A stretch of DNA of 64,000 nucleotides. Source: Polynucleobacter sp. JS-JIR-II-b4 (lineage in GTDB: Bacteria; Pseudomonadota; Gammaproteobacteria; Burkholderiales; Burkholderiaceae). The position numbers and the translations under genes are program-made. This document shows, one piece after another, positions 15,276 to 24,205 of this stretch. Each line of letters starts with the position of its first letter. Within the stretch, counting starts at the first letter, position 1. The stretch lies in contig NZ_CP061306.1 in NCBI RefSeq assembly GCF_018687815.1, positions 1,178,001 to 1,242,000 on the forward strand. Reading direction: 5' to 3'. The notes below the pieces were generated by a model. The model did not search any database and had not been told where the DNA came from. It worked only from the letters and a program-made list of their open reading frames with translations.

Positions 15276-17492
15276 TTAAACTAGCTTGATACCGCTGTTT
15301 TTCAAAGGCACTGTGCGCAAGCGTTTGCCTGTTGCACGATAAATGGCATTGAGAACAGCTGGTGCAGCTACCGCAATCGTTGGTTCACCTACGCCACCCC
15401 ACTCTTTACCGCCACCTTGAATGATGATGGTTTCGACTTTTGGCATCTGATAGAGACGAATCGAGTTAAAGGTATCAAAGTTCTTCTGAACAACAGCACC
15501 TTTTTCAATCGTGATCTCTTCTTCGAATAAAGCGGATAAGCCATAAACAAAGGAGCCGGAGACCTGACGTGCAATTTGCGCAGGGTTAACTGCATAACCA
15601 GGATCGGTAGCGGCAACAATGCGATGAATCTTCACTTCATTGCCGTTAGTTACTGATAACTCGCAAGCTGCTGCTACGTAACTACCAAAGGAGCGCATTT
15701 GCGCAATGCCACGGTATACACCTGGTTTAGCTGGCTTAGTCCAGCCAATGCCATCAGCGACTGCATTGAGAACCGCTACAGCACGCGGGAAATTTTCCAT
15801 ATGCTTGCGACGGAACTCTACAGCATCCATACCAGTTGCTTCAGCCAACTCATCCATAAAGGTTTCAATAAAGATCGCATTTTGGTTTACGTTCACACCA
15901 CGCCAAAATCCGGGTGGTACATGGGTGTTACGCATTGCATGATCGATATTTAAATTTGGGAAGCTATAAGTAATGCCATGCTCACCTGTAGGCTCAACCC
16001 CTTGGAATGCCAACGGATCTTTACCTTTGTTCGCAGCGACTACAGCTGGACGCACCGCAGCCAGGATGGATTGACCTGACAAACGCATGTTAATACCAGT
16101 GACGTTTTTCTTGTCATCAATCGCTGCAGTCATCTTACACATCATTACGGGATGGTAACGACCCTGGGTCATATCCTCTTCACGGGTCCAAATCAGCTTG
16201 ATAGGAGTGCCCGGCATTTGCTTAGCAATATTGACCGCTTGTGTTGTGTAATCCTGGAAGGCTCCACGGCGACCAAATCCACCGCCAAGGTTCACCTTGT
16301 AGACATTACATTTTTCTGCAGGAAGTCCAGATGCAGCAATTACCGCTGCTAATGAAGCTTCACCGTCTTGGGTTGGAACCCAAGCCTCACAAGAGTCAGC
16401 AGTCCACTTCGCAGTCGCCGTTTGCGGCTCCAAAGTGGCGTGATTTAAAAATGGGTAGAAATATGTGGCCTCTAATTTCTTAGATGCGCCAGACATTGCC
16501 GCTTTAACATCACCATTAGTGTTGTGAACAAAAGCATCATCTGCATTTAAGCCCTCTTCCAACATCTTCTTAATGGAAGCACTGGAAACATTGCCATTAG
16601 TACCGCTATCCCAAACGATATTCACTTGGTCTAAAGCGGTTTTAGCTTGCCAGAAGGTATCTGCTACAACTGCTACCGCTGAGTCACCTACCTGAACTAC
16701 TTTCTTTACGCCTTTCATGCTTTGCGCTTTAGCCGCGTCGTAGCTCTTTACTTTGCCGCCAAACACTGGAGACTCTTTAATATTCGCCACCAACATACCT
16801 GGCATCTTCAAGTCAATTGCATAGACCTGTCGCCCAGTGACCTTGTCGGAAACGCCATCAATACGATTGACAGGCTTACCAATTAATGTCCACTCCCTTG
16901 GATCCTTCAATGGCACTTCTTTTGGCACTTCCAACTGTGATGCCGCTACAGATACCTTACCGAAAGTTGTCTTTTTGCCAGACGGAGTATGAGTAATCAC
17001 GCTATCTTTTGCTACGCATTCAGAAGCGGGAACGCCCCATTGATTTGCCGCAGCCTGAATCAACATCATGCGCGCAGCAGCTCCGCCCTTACGCACATAT
17101 TGCTCAGAAGTACGAATGCCACGGCTACCGCCAGTGGAATAGCTACCCCATGCCAGCTTACGCTTTAAATTCTCACCAGGTGATGGATAGTCATAAGAGA
17201 CTTTTTTCCAATCACATTGCAATTCTTCTGCAACCATCTGAGCTAAGCCAGTAATAGTGCCTTGACCCATTTCTGAGCGGACAATACGCACAACAACATC
17301 ATCATTCGGCTTAACTACAACCCAGATACCAATTTCTGGTGTGGCTAATGGAGTCATGGCAGTAGTGCCAGTACCCATAGCCGCATTTGCAGCAGACATA
17401 AAAGAAAGATCGAGGCCAATGGCTAAGCCAGTAGCAATGGCACTAGAGCCAATGACAAAATGGCGGCGGGAAGTATTTGTATTTGTAGTCAT
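15276..17492 (-). CDS. molybdopterin-binding subunit of an isoquinoline 1-oxidoreductase/aldehyde oxidase-type hydroxylase
   Basis: 738 aa from the ATG at 17492 (the open frame runs 34 codons further up, into the upstream gene). A Tat signal TSRRHFVIGSSAIA starts the protein, so the enzyme is exported folded with its cofactor. The xanthine-dehydrogenase-family fold shows GGGFGRRGAFQDY and RGVNVNQNAIFIETFMDELA (Mo-cofactor contacts). KEWGGVGEPTIAVAAPA carries the catalytic glutamate. Typical partners are a 2Fe-2S subunit, present upstream, and a membrane cytochrome c, absent here. Whether SoxX/SoxA serve as electron acceptor is my speculation. Confidence 0.9.
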   Translation of the reverse strand: MTTNTNTSRRHFVIGSSAIATGLAIGLDLSFMSAANAAMGTGTTAMTPLATPEIGIWVVVKPNDDVVVRIVRSEMGQGTITGLAQMVAEELQCDWKKVSYDYPSPGENLKRKLAWGSYSTGGSRGIRTSEQYVRKGGAAARMMLIQAAANQWGVPASECVAKDSVITHTPSGKKTTFGKVSVAASQLEVPKEVPLKDPREWTLIGKPVNRIDGVSDKVTGRQVYAIDLKMPGMLVANIKESPVFGGKVKSYDAAKAQSMKGVKKVVQVGDSAVAVVADTFWQAKTALDQVNIVWDSGTNGNVSSASIKKMLEEGLNADDAFVHNTNGDVKAAMSGASKKLEATYFYPFLNHATLEPQTATAKWTADSCEAWVPTQDGEASLAAVIAASGLPAEKCNVYKVNLGGGFGRRGAFQDYTTQAVNIAKQMPGTPIKLIWTREEDMTQGRYHPVMMCKMTAAIDDKKNVTGINMRLSGQSILAAVRPAVVAANKGKDPLAFQGVEPTGEHGITYSFPNLNIDHAMRNTHVPPGFWRGVNVNQNAIFIETFMDELAEATGMDAVEFRRKHMENFPRAVAVLNAVADGIGWTKPAKPGVYRGIAQMRSFGSYVAAACELSVTNGNEVKIHRIVAATDPGYAVNPAQIARQVSGSFVYGLSALFEEEITIEKGAVVQKNFDTFNSIRLYQMPKVETIIIQGGGKEWGGVGEPTIAVAAPAVLNAIYRATGKRLRTVPLKNSGIKLV

Positions 17493-17502
17493 GTTTTTCC
17501 CC

Positions 17503-17952
17503 TTAAGCCTTGCTAGCTGCATGAATCGCTGCACGCACTTGCTGGAATGTGCCGCAGCGGCAGATATTAGTAATGGACTCGTCGATTTGTGCATCAGTAG
17601 GCTTTGGATTGTTTCTTAACAAAGCGGTGGTTGCCATCACCATGCCGGACTGACAGTAACCACACTGAGGCACTTGATTGTCGACCCACGCTTTTTGAAC
17701 TTTAGAAAGCTGACCACTCTTCTCTAAACTTTCAATAGTCTCGATTTTTTTTCCTTCAGCTGCAGCTACTGGAATAGAGCAGCTACGAATGGCCTGACCC
17801 TCAAACAACACTGTGCACGCACCGCATTGACCAACTCCACATCCATACTTAGTGCCGGTTAAACCGACCTGTTCGCGGATTACCCAAAGCAATGGGGTTT
17901 CTGGATCAACGTCCACCTTGTATTTTTTACCATTGACATTCAATTCAGCCAT
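17503..17952 (-). CDS. 2Fe-2S subunit of the molybdenum hydroxylase
   Basis: 149 aa, the usual size for the small subunit of the isoquinoline oxidoreductase/IorA type. The plant-type 2Fe-2S site is YGCGVGQCGACTVLFEG with a further Cys in AIRSCSIPVA. The second, helical 2Fe-2S site is CGYCQSGM plus ICRCGTFQQVRAAI. It passes electrons from the molybdenum site. It is the first gene of the leftward run, with 10 bases to the large subunit. A candidate promoter lies at 18022-18049. Confidence 0.93.
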   Translation of the reverse strand: MAELNVNGKKYKVDVDPETPLLWVIREQVGLTGTKYGCGVGQCGACTVLFEGQAIRSCSIPVAAAEGKKIETIESLEKSGQLSKVQKAWVDNQVPQCGYCQSGMVMATTALLRNNPKPTDAQIDESITNICRCGTFQQVRAAIHAASKA

Positions 17953-18021
17953 GAGTGCTCTCCTAAAAATTCTTTTTATGGTGTCAGGGGCAACTTCATT
18001 ACCCCCACTTATCGTGTGCTT

Positions 18022-18049
18022 ATCTTAACTAAGAATTAATATATTGCAA
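18022..18049 (-). promoter_or_regulatory. candidate promoter of the molybdenum hydroxylase-sox run
   Basis: On the minus strand TTGCAA (18044-18049) and TAAGAT (18022-18027) are 16 bases apart, each 4 of 6 to consensus. They lie 70 bases upstream of the first gene in the 122-base gap after the M20 gene. TGCAATGCA next to it forms a short mirror-like repeat. Confidence 0.3.
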
Positions 18050-18074
18050 TGCAACATTTATTGGGGGCGAAGAA

Positions 18075-19220
18075 CTAGTGAGCCTGCCAATCAAGAATTA
18101 GCTCAGAAAATAACTGAGTCGCGTCTGTAATTTTGTCGACGTAACAAAATTCGTCAGTTTGATGAGCCATTTCTGGCTGGCCTGGCCCCAGAATCACGGT
18201 GGGTGGATTGCCAATTGCGGGCTTTAATGCTGATGCATCGGTAAAGTAAGACACCGTCTTTTCGACCGGACGAACCCCATTAATCTTTTCACAAAAATCA
18301 AATACGCTTGCCATCCAGGGATCTGTAGCGGGCGTGAACACCCCTTCAATATCAATAATGGTGTCCAGGCGAACCGTAGGGCCCAGCGCTTTACATAGGC
18401 AGCCATAAATATGTTGATGGCTTTGCCCTGCAACCGTACGAATATCCAGCGTCATTTCCGCCGCATCAGGAACTGAGTTGATATTGATGCCTGATTTGGC
18501 AGTACCCACATTAAGAGTGCCTTGACCCATCAACTCATGGACAGGAGTATCAAAAGCAAATTTTTCTAAAGTTAATGCGGCCTTAGCCAACTTATAAAAC
18601 GCGTTGTCGCCACGCTCAGGCATCGAGCCATGAGCGGTAACGCCATCAGTAGAGGCTTTCAACCAGTAGGCCCCCTTGTGACCTAGCAAAGGTTCATTGG
18701 CGGTAGGTTCAGCCACAATAAAGCATCCAGCAGGACCCAGAAAATCCAATATTTCCTGGTTAGCTGCCAAATGAAATGCGCCCTCGCAGCCCGTCTCTTC
18801 TCCTGCGGTAATGATCATGCTCACGCCAGCGCCTTGCTTTGCGGAGTCAGCCATTTTCATAGCTGCAACAACAAAAGCAGCGACGCCACTCTTCATATCA
18901 CTAGAGCCGCGCCCATATAGCTTGCCATCTTCAATAATGCCGGCAAAGGGTTCATATTTCCAAGTGCGAGCACCCAAAGGAACAACGTCTACATGCCCAG
19001 TAAAGCAGATACTAGGCTTTTGATCGGAACAGGCGCCAATTTTGGCAACTAAACTCATTCGATGTGGGGCAAATTCAATCTTGCGACATTCATAGCCTAC
19101 AGACTCTAAGAGTTTCGCTAGATATTCACAGACTTGATCTTCATTGCCCGGGGGATTAATCGTATTAAAACGAATCAGCTCTTGAGTTAATGCAATTGGA
19201 TCAGGAATGTTGGTTGTCAT
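18075..19220 (-). CDS. argE: M20 family amidohydrolase, acetylornithine deacetylase (ArgE)-like
   Basis: 381 aa of the ArgE/DapE group of di-zinc deacylases. Metal and catalytic residues are visible: FTGHVDVVPLG (His), GRGSSDMKSGVAAF (bridging Asp), ITAGEETGCEG (base Glu and ligand Glu), FIVAEPTAN (Asp-equivalent ligand region) and GPGQPEMAHQTDEF (His). ArgE removes acetyl from N-acetylornithine. The gene lies six bases behind livF and shares orientation with the liv operon, so it may instead deacylate an imported N-acyl amino acid. The symbol is therefore provisional. Confidence 0.82.
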   Translation of the reverse strand: MTTNIPDPIALTQELIRFNTINPPGNEDQVCEYLAKLLESVGYECRKIEFAPHRMSLVAKIGACSDQKPSICFTGHVDVVPLGARTWKYEPFAGIIEDGKLYGRGSSDMKSGVAAFVVAAMKMADSAKQGAGVSMIITAGEETGCEGAFHLAANQEILDFLGPAGCFIVAEPTANEPLLGHKGAYWLKASTDGVTAHGSMPERGDNAFYKLAKAALTLEKFAFDTPVHELMGQGTLNVGTAKSGININSVPDAAEMTLDIRTVAGQSHQHIYGCLCKALGPTVRLDTIIDIEGVFTPATDPWMASVFDFCEKINGVRPVEKTVSYFTDASALKPAIGNPPTVILGPGQPEMAHQTDEFCYVDKITDATQLFSELILDWQAH

Positions 19221-19226
19221 CTGTAT

Positions 19227-19934
19227 TTATCCAAAATAAGCTGCTTGTACTTCCGCATTCTCAGCCAATGCTGTGGCGCTTCCCTCAGCCACCACTTGGC
19301 CTTTGGTAATGACATATCCACGATGGGCGATTGCCAAGGTTTGACGAACATTCTGCTCAACCAATAAGACAGTGGTACCCATTTGATTGATTTCTTTAAT
19401 GATCTTAAAGTTTTCTTTTACAAACAAAGGTGACAGGCCCAGTGAAGGCTCATCAAATATCAGCAACTCAGGCGAACTCATGAGGCTGCGACTAATCGCC
19501 AGCATCGCCTGTTCACCACCGGACATAGTCCCCGCTAACTGATTAGAGCGCTCGGCAAGGCGCGGAAATAAATGCTTTACATGCTCACGACGCTCTTCAA
19601 TCACTTTTTTATCAGTTACCAGATAAGCTCCAGCAGATAGATTTTCATCCACCGTCATACGCGGAAACACGCGACGTCCTTCTGGAACACATGCAATTCC
19701 TGCTTCAATAATGCGATGTGTTGGCAAATGGGCAATATCTACGCCATTAAAAATGATTTTTCCACGATTAGCCGGGGTCAATCCTAGGACGGATCGAATT
19801 AAGGTAGATTTACCGGCGCCATTGGCACCAAGAATGCAGGTAATTTCACCCTTCTCGACTTTGATGGAGACGTCTTCCAAAACATCAATGCGATCGTATG
19901 CGGTATAGATGTGTTCAATCTCTAATAAGGCCAT
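19227..19934 (-). CDS. livF: branched-chain amino acid-type ABC transporter ATPase LivF
   Basis: 235 aa, LivF length. Walker A GANGAGKSTLI, ABC signature MSGGEQAMLAISRSL, Walker B LLIFDEPSLGLSP and the H-loop region LLVEQNVRQTLAIAHRGYV are all intact. It pairs with LivG as the second nucleotide-binding subunit. It starts two bases after livG ends. The substrate range of the HAAT family is wide (amino acids, amides, urea), so the name marks the family rather than a proven leucine system. Confidence 0.93.
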   Translation of the reverse strand: MALLEIEHIYTAYDRIDVLEDVSIKVEKGEITCILGANGAGKSTLIRSVLGLTPANRGKIIFNGVDIAHLPTHRIIEAGIACVPEGRRVFPRMTVDENLSAGAYLVTDKKVIEERREHVKHLFPRLAERSNQLAGTMSGGEQAMLAISRSLMSSPELLIFDEPSLGLSPLFVKENFKIIKEINQMGTTVLLVEQNVRQTLAIAHRGYVITKGQVVAEGSATALAENAEVQAAYFG

Positions 19935-19936
19935 GA

Positions 19937-20731
19937 TTATTCCTGCCCCAAATAAGCGACTTGTACTTCGGGATTGTTCACGATCTCATCGTAAGTGCCC
20001 TCAGCAATTTTCTTGCCATAGTTCAGAACAATGCAACGCTCAGTCATTCTTTGAATCAAACCCATTTCATGCTCAATCAAAATAATAGTGAATGGCTTAA
20101 TCTTGCTACGTACCTGCAAAATGTCATCCATTACTTCAGCGGTCTCATCGTGAGTCATGCCGGCTGAAGGCTCATCTAGAAGAAGTAAATCAGGTTGACT
20201 AATCAAGGCTCTGCAGATTTCAATGCGGCGGCGATCAATCATTGGCAAGCTTGCCACTGGCTCAAATATTTTGTCAGCTAACTTAGGATTAAATGTAAGG
20301 AGCAGCTGCCTTACCTGCTCAACCAAGCCTTCGTATTCTTGCTTAAATTTCTCTCTTTGAAACAAATTAAAGAAAAGCCCAGTATTTAATCGACGGTTAT
20401 CTCCAATCGCGATGTTATCGAAGACCGTTAGAGGCAAAGACAAACGCGAGCGTTGAAACGTACGAGTAATTGCATGCAGATACACTTGCTGAGCAGCAGC
20501 ATCAGTTAAATCCTCACCACGAAATAAAACACTGCCTGAGCTGGCCCGATACAAACCGGTAATGACGTTAAAGAAAGTGGTCTTGCCTGAACCATTTGGA
20601 CCTAGCAATCCCAATACTTCGCCCTCATTCACATGAAGGTCCAACGAATCTAATGCTGTTACACCACCAAAACGCATGGTGAGTTTTTCTGCGACTAGGA
20701 TTTGCTTCTTGGATGATGTCAATGAACTCAT
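19937..20731 (-). CDS. livG: branched-chain amino acid-type ABC transporter ATPase LivG
   Basis: 264 aa. Walker A GPNGSGKTTFFNVITG, Walker B LLLLDEPSAGMTHDE and H-loop LIEHEMGLIQRM are standard for LivG. The signature motif is not: where LivG normally has LSYGQQRR, this reads LPMIDRRRIEICRAL, without the glycine that contacts ATP. The paired LivF has a good signature, so one of the two composite ATP sites would be degenerate. The start overlaps the livM stop by four bases. Confidence 0.9.
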   Translation of the reverse strand: MSSLTSSKKQILVAEKLTMRFGGVTALDSLDLHVNEGEVLGLLGPNGSGKTTFFNVITGLYRASSGSVLFRGEDLTDAAAQQVYLHAITRTFQRSRLSLPLTVFDNIAIGDNRRLNTGLFFNLFQREKFKQEYEGLVEQVRQLLLTFNPKLADKIFEPVASLPMIDRRRIEICRALISQPDLLLLDEPSAGMTHDETAEVMDDILQVRSKIKPFTIILIEHEMGLIQRMTERCIVLNYGKKIAEGTYDEIVNNPEVQVAYLGQE

Positions 20732-21870
20732 TTTTGACCTCCCGCTTTGTTGCCCGGGAAATACTCTCGAATCCGCCTTGGCAACAAACCATCAGGACGG
20801 AATAGCAAGATCAAGATCACCACAATGGCATAGAGCAAGAAACGATATTCCTGAATGAATTGAAGCTTCTCAGGAAGAATCACCACAATGGCTGCTGCAG
20901 GAATGATTCCCCATGGGTTGCCAATACCACCCAAAATCACAATTGATACCAATATCAAGGAGTCAGCAAAGGTAAAGTTATTTGGGGCAACATAGGCCGT
21001 CATCATTCCGTAGAGTGCTCCTGCCATACCAGCAATGAAGTTGCCTAATGTGAATGCCACTACCTTCCAGTGCGCAATATTCACACCAAAAGTAGAGGCT
21101 GCAATTTCATCGGTACGGACCATATCCATACTCAATCCAATCCATGAGCGCTCTAAATTGCGGGTGATTCTAAAACTAGCAATTAGCAGAACTAATGCGA
21201 TCAGGAGGTATGGGATGTAGAAAGACAATTCAAAACCACCTATGTCCAAACCATCCGATAAATTCCAGCCAAAAATAGTGAGCGGAGGAATCTTTAACCC
21301 CTGCGGACCACCCAAGGTGTCATTCACCTCCAAGAAGTTGCGGAACAAGATACCGAAAGCGATGGTGACTAAAGCCGCATAGTGCCCACGTGTTCTCAAC
21401 ACTGGGTAGATCAATATGGAACCAATCAGGGCAGAGATACCTGCGGCTATAAATAGAACCAGCAAATGCGGGATCGCGGTGTGGGTCGACAATATTGCAG
21501 CGGTATAACTGCCGATACCAAAGAAAGCGGCACCTGCAAAGTTCACGATGCCGACATAACCAAATTGAATGTTTAAACCAAGGCAAACAATGGAATAGAT
21601 CAGCACTGTAGCGAGCATCAAGAGTGCAAAGTGTGAATTATGGAACACCAGCATGGTTATGAGCACACCTGCAATCGAGGCGTAAGCGGGAAACTGAGGA
21701 TGTTCTCTCACGGCATTTGCTAGCTTATCCATCAACCCTAATTTTTTACCAACCAAACTGGTTACAAACGCGAGGATTACAAGAGCGCCAACTTCTAACT
21801 GGTTTTCAGAGCCCAACAATAGAATGCAATAGACCAGGCAGGCAATGAAGGCAGATATTAATAACTTCAT
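20728..21870 (-). CDS. livM: ABC transporter permease LivM
   Basis: 380-aa membrane protein. An N-terminal pair of helices precedes the LivM core, with IQFGYVGIVNFAGAAFFGIG and IAFGILFRNFLEVNDTLGGP. The EAA-type loop region is IAASTFGVNIAHWKVVAFTLG. The C-terminus GLLPRRIREYFPGNKAGGQK is cytoplasmic. It makes the translocation channel with LivH, which stops two bases upstream of its start. All five liv genes touch or overlap. Confidence 0.92.
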   Translation of the reverse strand: MKLLISAFIACLVYCILLLGSENQLEVGALVILAFVTSLVGKKLGLMDKLANAVREHPQFPAYASIAGVLITMLVFHNSHFALLMLATVLIYSIVCLGLNIQFGYVGIVNFAGAAFFGIGSYTAAILSTHTAIPHLLVLFIAAGISALIGSILIYPVLRTRGHYAALVTIAFGILFRNFLEVNDTLGGPQGLKIPPLTIFGWNLSDGLDIGGFELSFYIPYLLIALVLLIASFRITRNLERSWIGLSMDMVRTDEIAASTFGVNIAHWKVVAFTLGNFIAGMAGALYGMMTAYVAPNNFTFADSLILVSIVILGGIGNPWGIIPAAAIVVILPEKLQFIQEYRFLLYAIVVILILLFRPDGLLPRRIREYFPGNKAGGQK

Positions 21871-21872
21871 AC

Positions 21873-22805
21873 TTAAACTCGCTCGCTGGATTTTTCAGAA
21901 ATCAAGCCTGTAGGCTTCAATCCCATGATGATGATGATTACCGCAAAGGCAAAGACGTCTTTGTATGCACTAGGAACACTGGGCAATATGGCTGGCAGCA
22001 AAACAGCGCCAATCGTTTGGAGTCCTGCAAATAAGAACCCTCCAACAATCGCACCATAGAAATTTCCCAAGCCGCCTACTACCGCAGCAGAGAAGCCAAT
22101 CACACCTAGTAATAAACCCATGCTGAAATTGACTTCGTTGTAATACAGGCCGTTCATCAAGCCAGCTAGCGCAGCCAAGGCCGAACCCAACATGAATGTA
22201 ATCAAGACAATTCGATGGAAGTTAATGCCCATAATGCGTGCTGTCTCGCTATCTTGTGCAACCGCACGAATAGCTAAGCCAATCTTGCTTTTGGTGATCA
22301 GGCGTTGAACCGCAACAATGATTAAGACTCCAGTAATGAGCAGGATGAGACTATCAGCGCGCAAAGTAAATTCGCCAAGAGCAATGCCATCAACAGGCAG
22401 TAACTTTGGAAAAGGTTTGGGATTGGATCCATTTGGATAAAACAAACGGACCAATTCACGCAGTGCAAGACCCAACATCAAGGTTACCAATAAGGTATTG
22501 ATTGGGGGCGCTTTCTGCAAAGGCAGGATGAGGTAGCGAGCAATGACTGCACCAAGAAAGGCTGCAACAGCCAGACTTACTACTATTAATACTAAAAGCT
22601 GTAGCCAAGGAGAAGTAAAAGTCTCGGCTATACCAATATAGGCGGTGAGGCCAGCAAAGGCCCCCACCATGAGGATGTCACCGTGAGAAAACTTAATGAC
22701 ATCCAAAACACCGAAGTAGAGGGTAAATCCAACTGCCACGATTGCATAAATTACACCCAACATCAAACCATTGAGCAAGTACTGCAAAAAAATATCAAAT
22801 GACAT
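21873..22805 (-). CDS. livH: ABC transporter permease LivH
   Basis: 310-aa membrane protein of the LivH family: LLNGLMLGVIYAIVAVGFTL at the start, DVIKFSHGDILMVGAFAGL in the first loop. Further on come IAQDSETA-like AVAQDSETARIMGIN (cytoplasmic coupling loop) and GFSAAVVGGLGNFYGAIVGG near the end. About eight membrane helices are expected. It lies 31 bases after livK, a gap wide enough for a hairpin that would favour binding-protein expression, though I see no strong one. Confidence 0.92.
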   Translation of the reverse strand: MSFDIFLQYLLNGLMLGVIYAIVAVGFTLYFGVLDVIKFSHGDILMVGAFAGLTAYIGIAETFTSPWLQLLVLIVVSLAVAAFLGAVIARYLILPLQKAPPINTLLVTLMLGLALRELVRLFYPNGSNPKPFPKLLPVDGIALGEFTLRADSLILLITGVLIIVAVQRLITKSKIGLAIRAVAQDSETARIMGINFHRIVLITFMLGSALAALAGLMNGLYYNEVNFSMGLLLGVIGFSAAVVGGLGNFYGAIVGGFLFAGLQTIGAVLLPAILPSVPSAYKDVFAFAVIIIIMGLKPTGLISEKSSERV

Positions 22806-22836
22806 GCAAAAATACCCTCTTCTACTACGATTTCAA

Positions 22837-23988
22837 TTACTGCCCTAACTTACGCTGCTTCTTAGCATAGAGACTGTCTTCCCAGAGAACCCATTTGCCA
22901 TCTTGCGCAACATACTTAGAGATCAAGGGAACAATGTTTTGGCGATGATCATCAAAACTGACCTTCCCAATAATCGTTTCTACGTTTTGGGTGTTATTTA
23001 AAAGATCCATGACTTTCTTGCGATTAGGCCCTGCCTTTTCAATTGCAGCCATGATCAGATTAGTCGCGGTATAGGCAAAAGGACCATAGGCTTCAGGCGC
23101 ATCTGGATACTTTTGTTGTGAATACTTGGCAATGAACTCAAGTCCACCTGGGAGTTTTTCCCATGGCGCACCCTCGATGAAAGACAAAGAGCCTTCAGAC
23201 AATTTACCCAAGCCCTCGATGTATGCATCAGACTTAATTCCAGAAGTTCCTTCAAATACCGCCTTGATACCCAAGCGATCCATTTGTGTGCGGATACGAA
23301 TACCGATTGGTGTGAGGCCGCCAAAGTAAACCACTTCAGGGTTCAACTGCTTGATTTTGGTTAATTCGGCTGTGAAGTCTTGCTGATCAGCGGTGACACC
23401 AAAGGTGCCCAAGATCTGGCCGCCATTTTTAGTCAGGAACTGAGAAAAATACTTATTGTGACCTTTGCCGTAATCGGTAGTGTCATGAATGATGACCCAC
23501 TTCTTATAGCCTAAGCCAGTTAAGAATTTAGCTGCTACTTCATTTTGATTAATCATCGTACCGTTTACACGATGAATCTCTTTATAGTCATTGCCATAAG
23601 TGATTTCAGGAAGAACGGCACCCCACACCATCACTGGCAATCCAAACTTGTGATAAACATCGACAGTACTCATTGCGACTGCTGAACAGTAATGGGTTAC
23701 ACCTGCGATGATGGAACTATCTGACGCAATTTTGGTAGCGACTTGAACGCCTACGTTTGGCTTGCACTCATCATCTGCAGTAACCAATTCATACTTATAT
23801 TTAGCATTCGGGTCTTGATTTTTGAGGCGAACTGCTAGATCAGCAGAGTTACGACCACCAATACCATTTGCAGAAACACCTCCGGTCAATGGCCCAATGT
23901 AGGCAATCTTGACCGTATCTTTAGCCGATACAGAAAAAGAAAGGCTGGAACACAAAGCAAGAAGCAAGCCAGATACGAGTGACTTCAT
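22837..23988 (-). CDS. livK: ABC transporter substrate-binding protein (LivK-like)
   Basis: 383 aa with a Sec signal peptide (cut near VSA at residue 22). The mature protein is a type I periplasmic binding protein: VKIAYIGPLTGGVSANGIGG, DDECKPNVGVQVATKI and IAGVTHYCSAVAMS, with two cysteines likely to be paired. KKWVIIHDTTDYGKGH and PEVVYFGGLTPIG mark the second lobe. Members bind amino acids, amides or aromatic acids; the ligand cannot be assigned. It is the first gene of livKHMGF plus the M20 gene. An AGGAG ribosome site precedes the ATG, and a palindrome lies at 24046-24055. Confidence 0.92.
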   Translation of the reverse strand: MKSLVSGLLLALCSSLSFSVSAKDTVKIAYIGPLTGGVSANGIGGRNSADLAVRLKNQDPNAKYKYELVTADDECKPNVGVQVATKIASDSSIIAGVTHYCSAVAMSTVDVYHKFGLPVMVWGAVLPEITYGNDYKEIHRVNGTMINQNEVAAKFLTGLGYKKWVIIHDTTDYGKGHNKYFSQFLTKNGGQILGTFGVTADQQDFTAELTKIKQLNPEVVYFGGLTPIGIRIRTQMDRLGIKAVFEGTSGIKSDAYIEGLGKLSEGSLSFIEGAPWEKLPGGLEFIAKYSQQKYPDAPEAYGPFAYTATNLIMAAIEKAGPNRKKVMDLLNNTQNVETIIGKVSFDDHRQNIVPLISKYVAQDGKWVLWEDSLYAKKQRKLGQ

Positions 23989-24045
23989 GTTGAATCTCCT
24001 ATTTATTAATATGAACTGCTATTTTCAGACCAGTGTAGCAAGGTT

Positions 24046-24055
24046 TTGTATACAA
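24046..24055 (-). promoter_or_regulatory. TTGTATACAA palindrome upstream of livK
   Basis: A perfect ten-base palindrome 58 bases upstream of the livK start. GntR-family regulators of the FCD branch often bind GTATAC-centred sites of this kind, so it is a candidate operator for the liv operon. No regulator gene is adjacent. A small hairpin (TCAGGG/CCCTGA, 24073-24087) lies further upstream. Confidence 0.4.
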
Positions 24056-24205
24056 GATATTGACTGGAATCCTCAGGGCATCCCTGAATAACTCAAATCT
24101 AACTTAGAAAGTCATGGTGAAGCTTTAGAAAACCCCTCCTTTGGTGCCTCTGGCACTGGGATGGCTATCTGGGCACTCTATTCACGCAGGCGGTAAGATA
24201 GCTAC

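Noticed and set aside
17493-17594. 34-codon upstream extension of the molybdopterin subunit
   Set aside because: It lies within the 2Fe-2S gene and would bury the Tat signal; the ATG at 17492 gives a proper leader.
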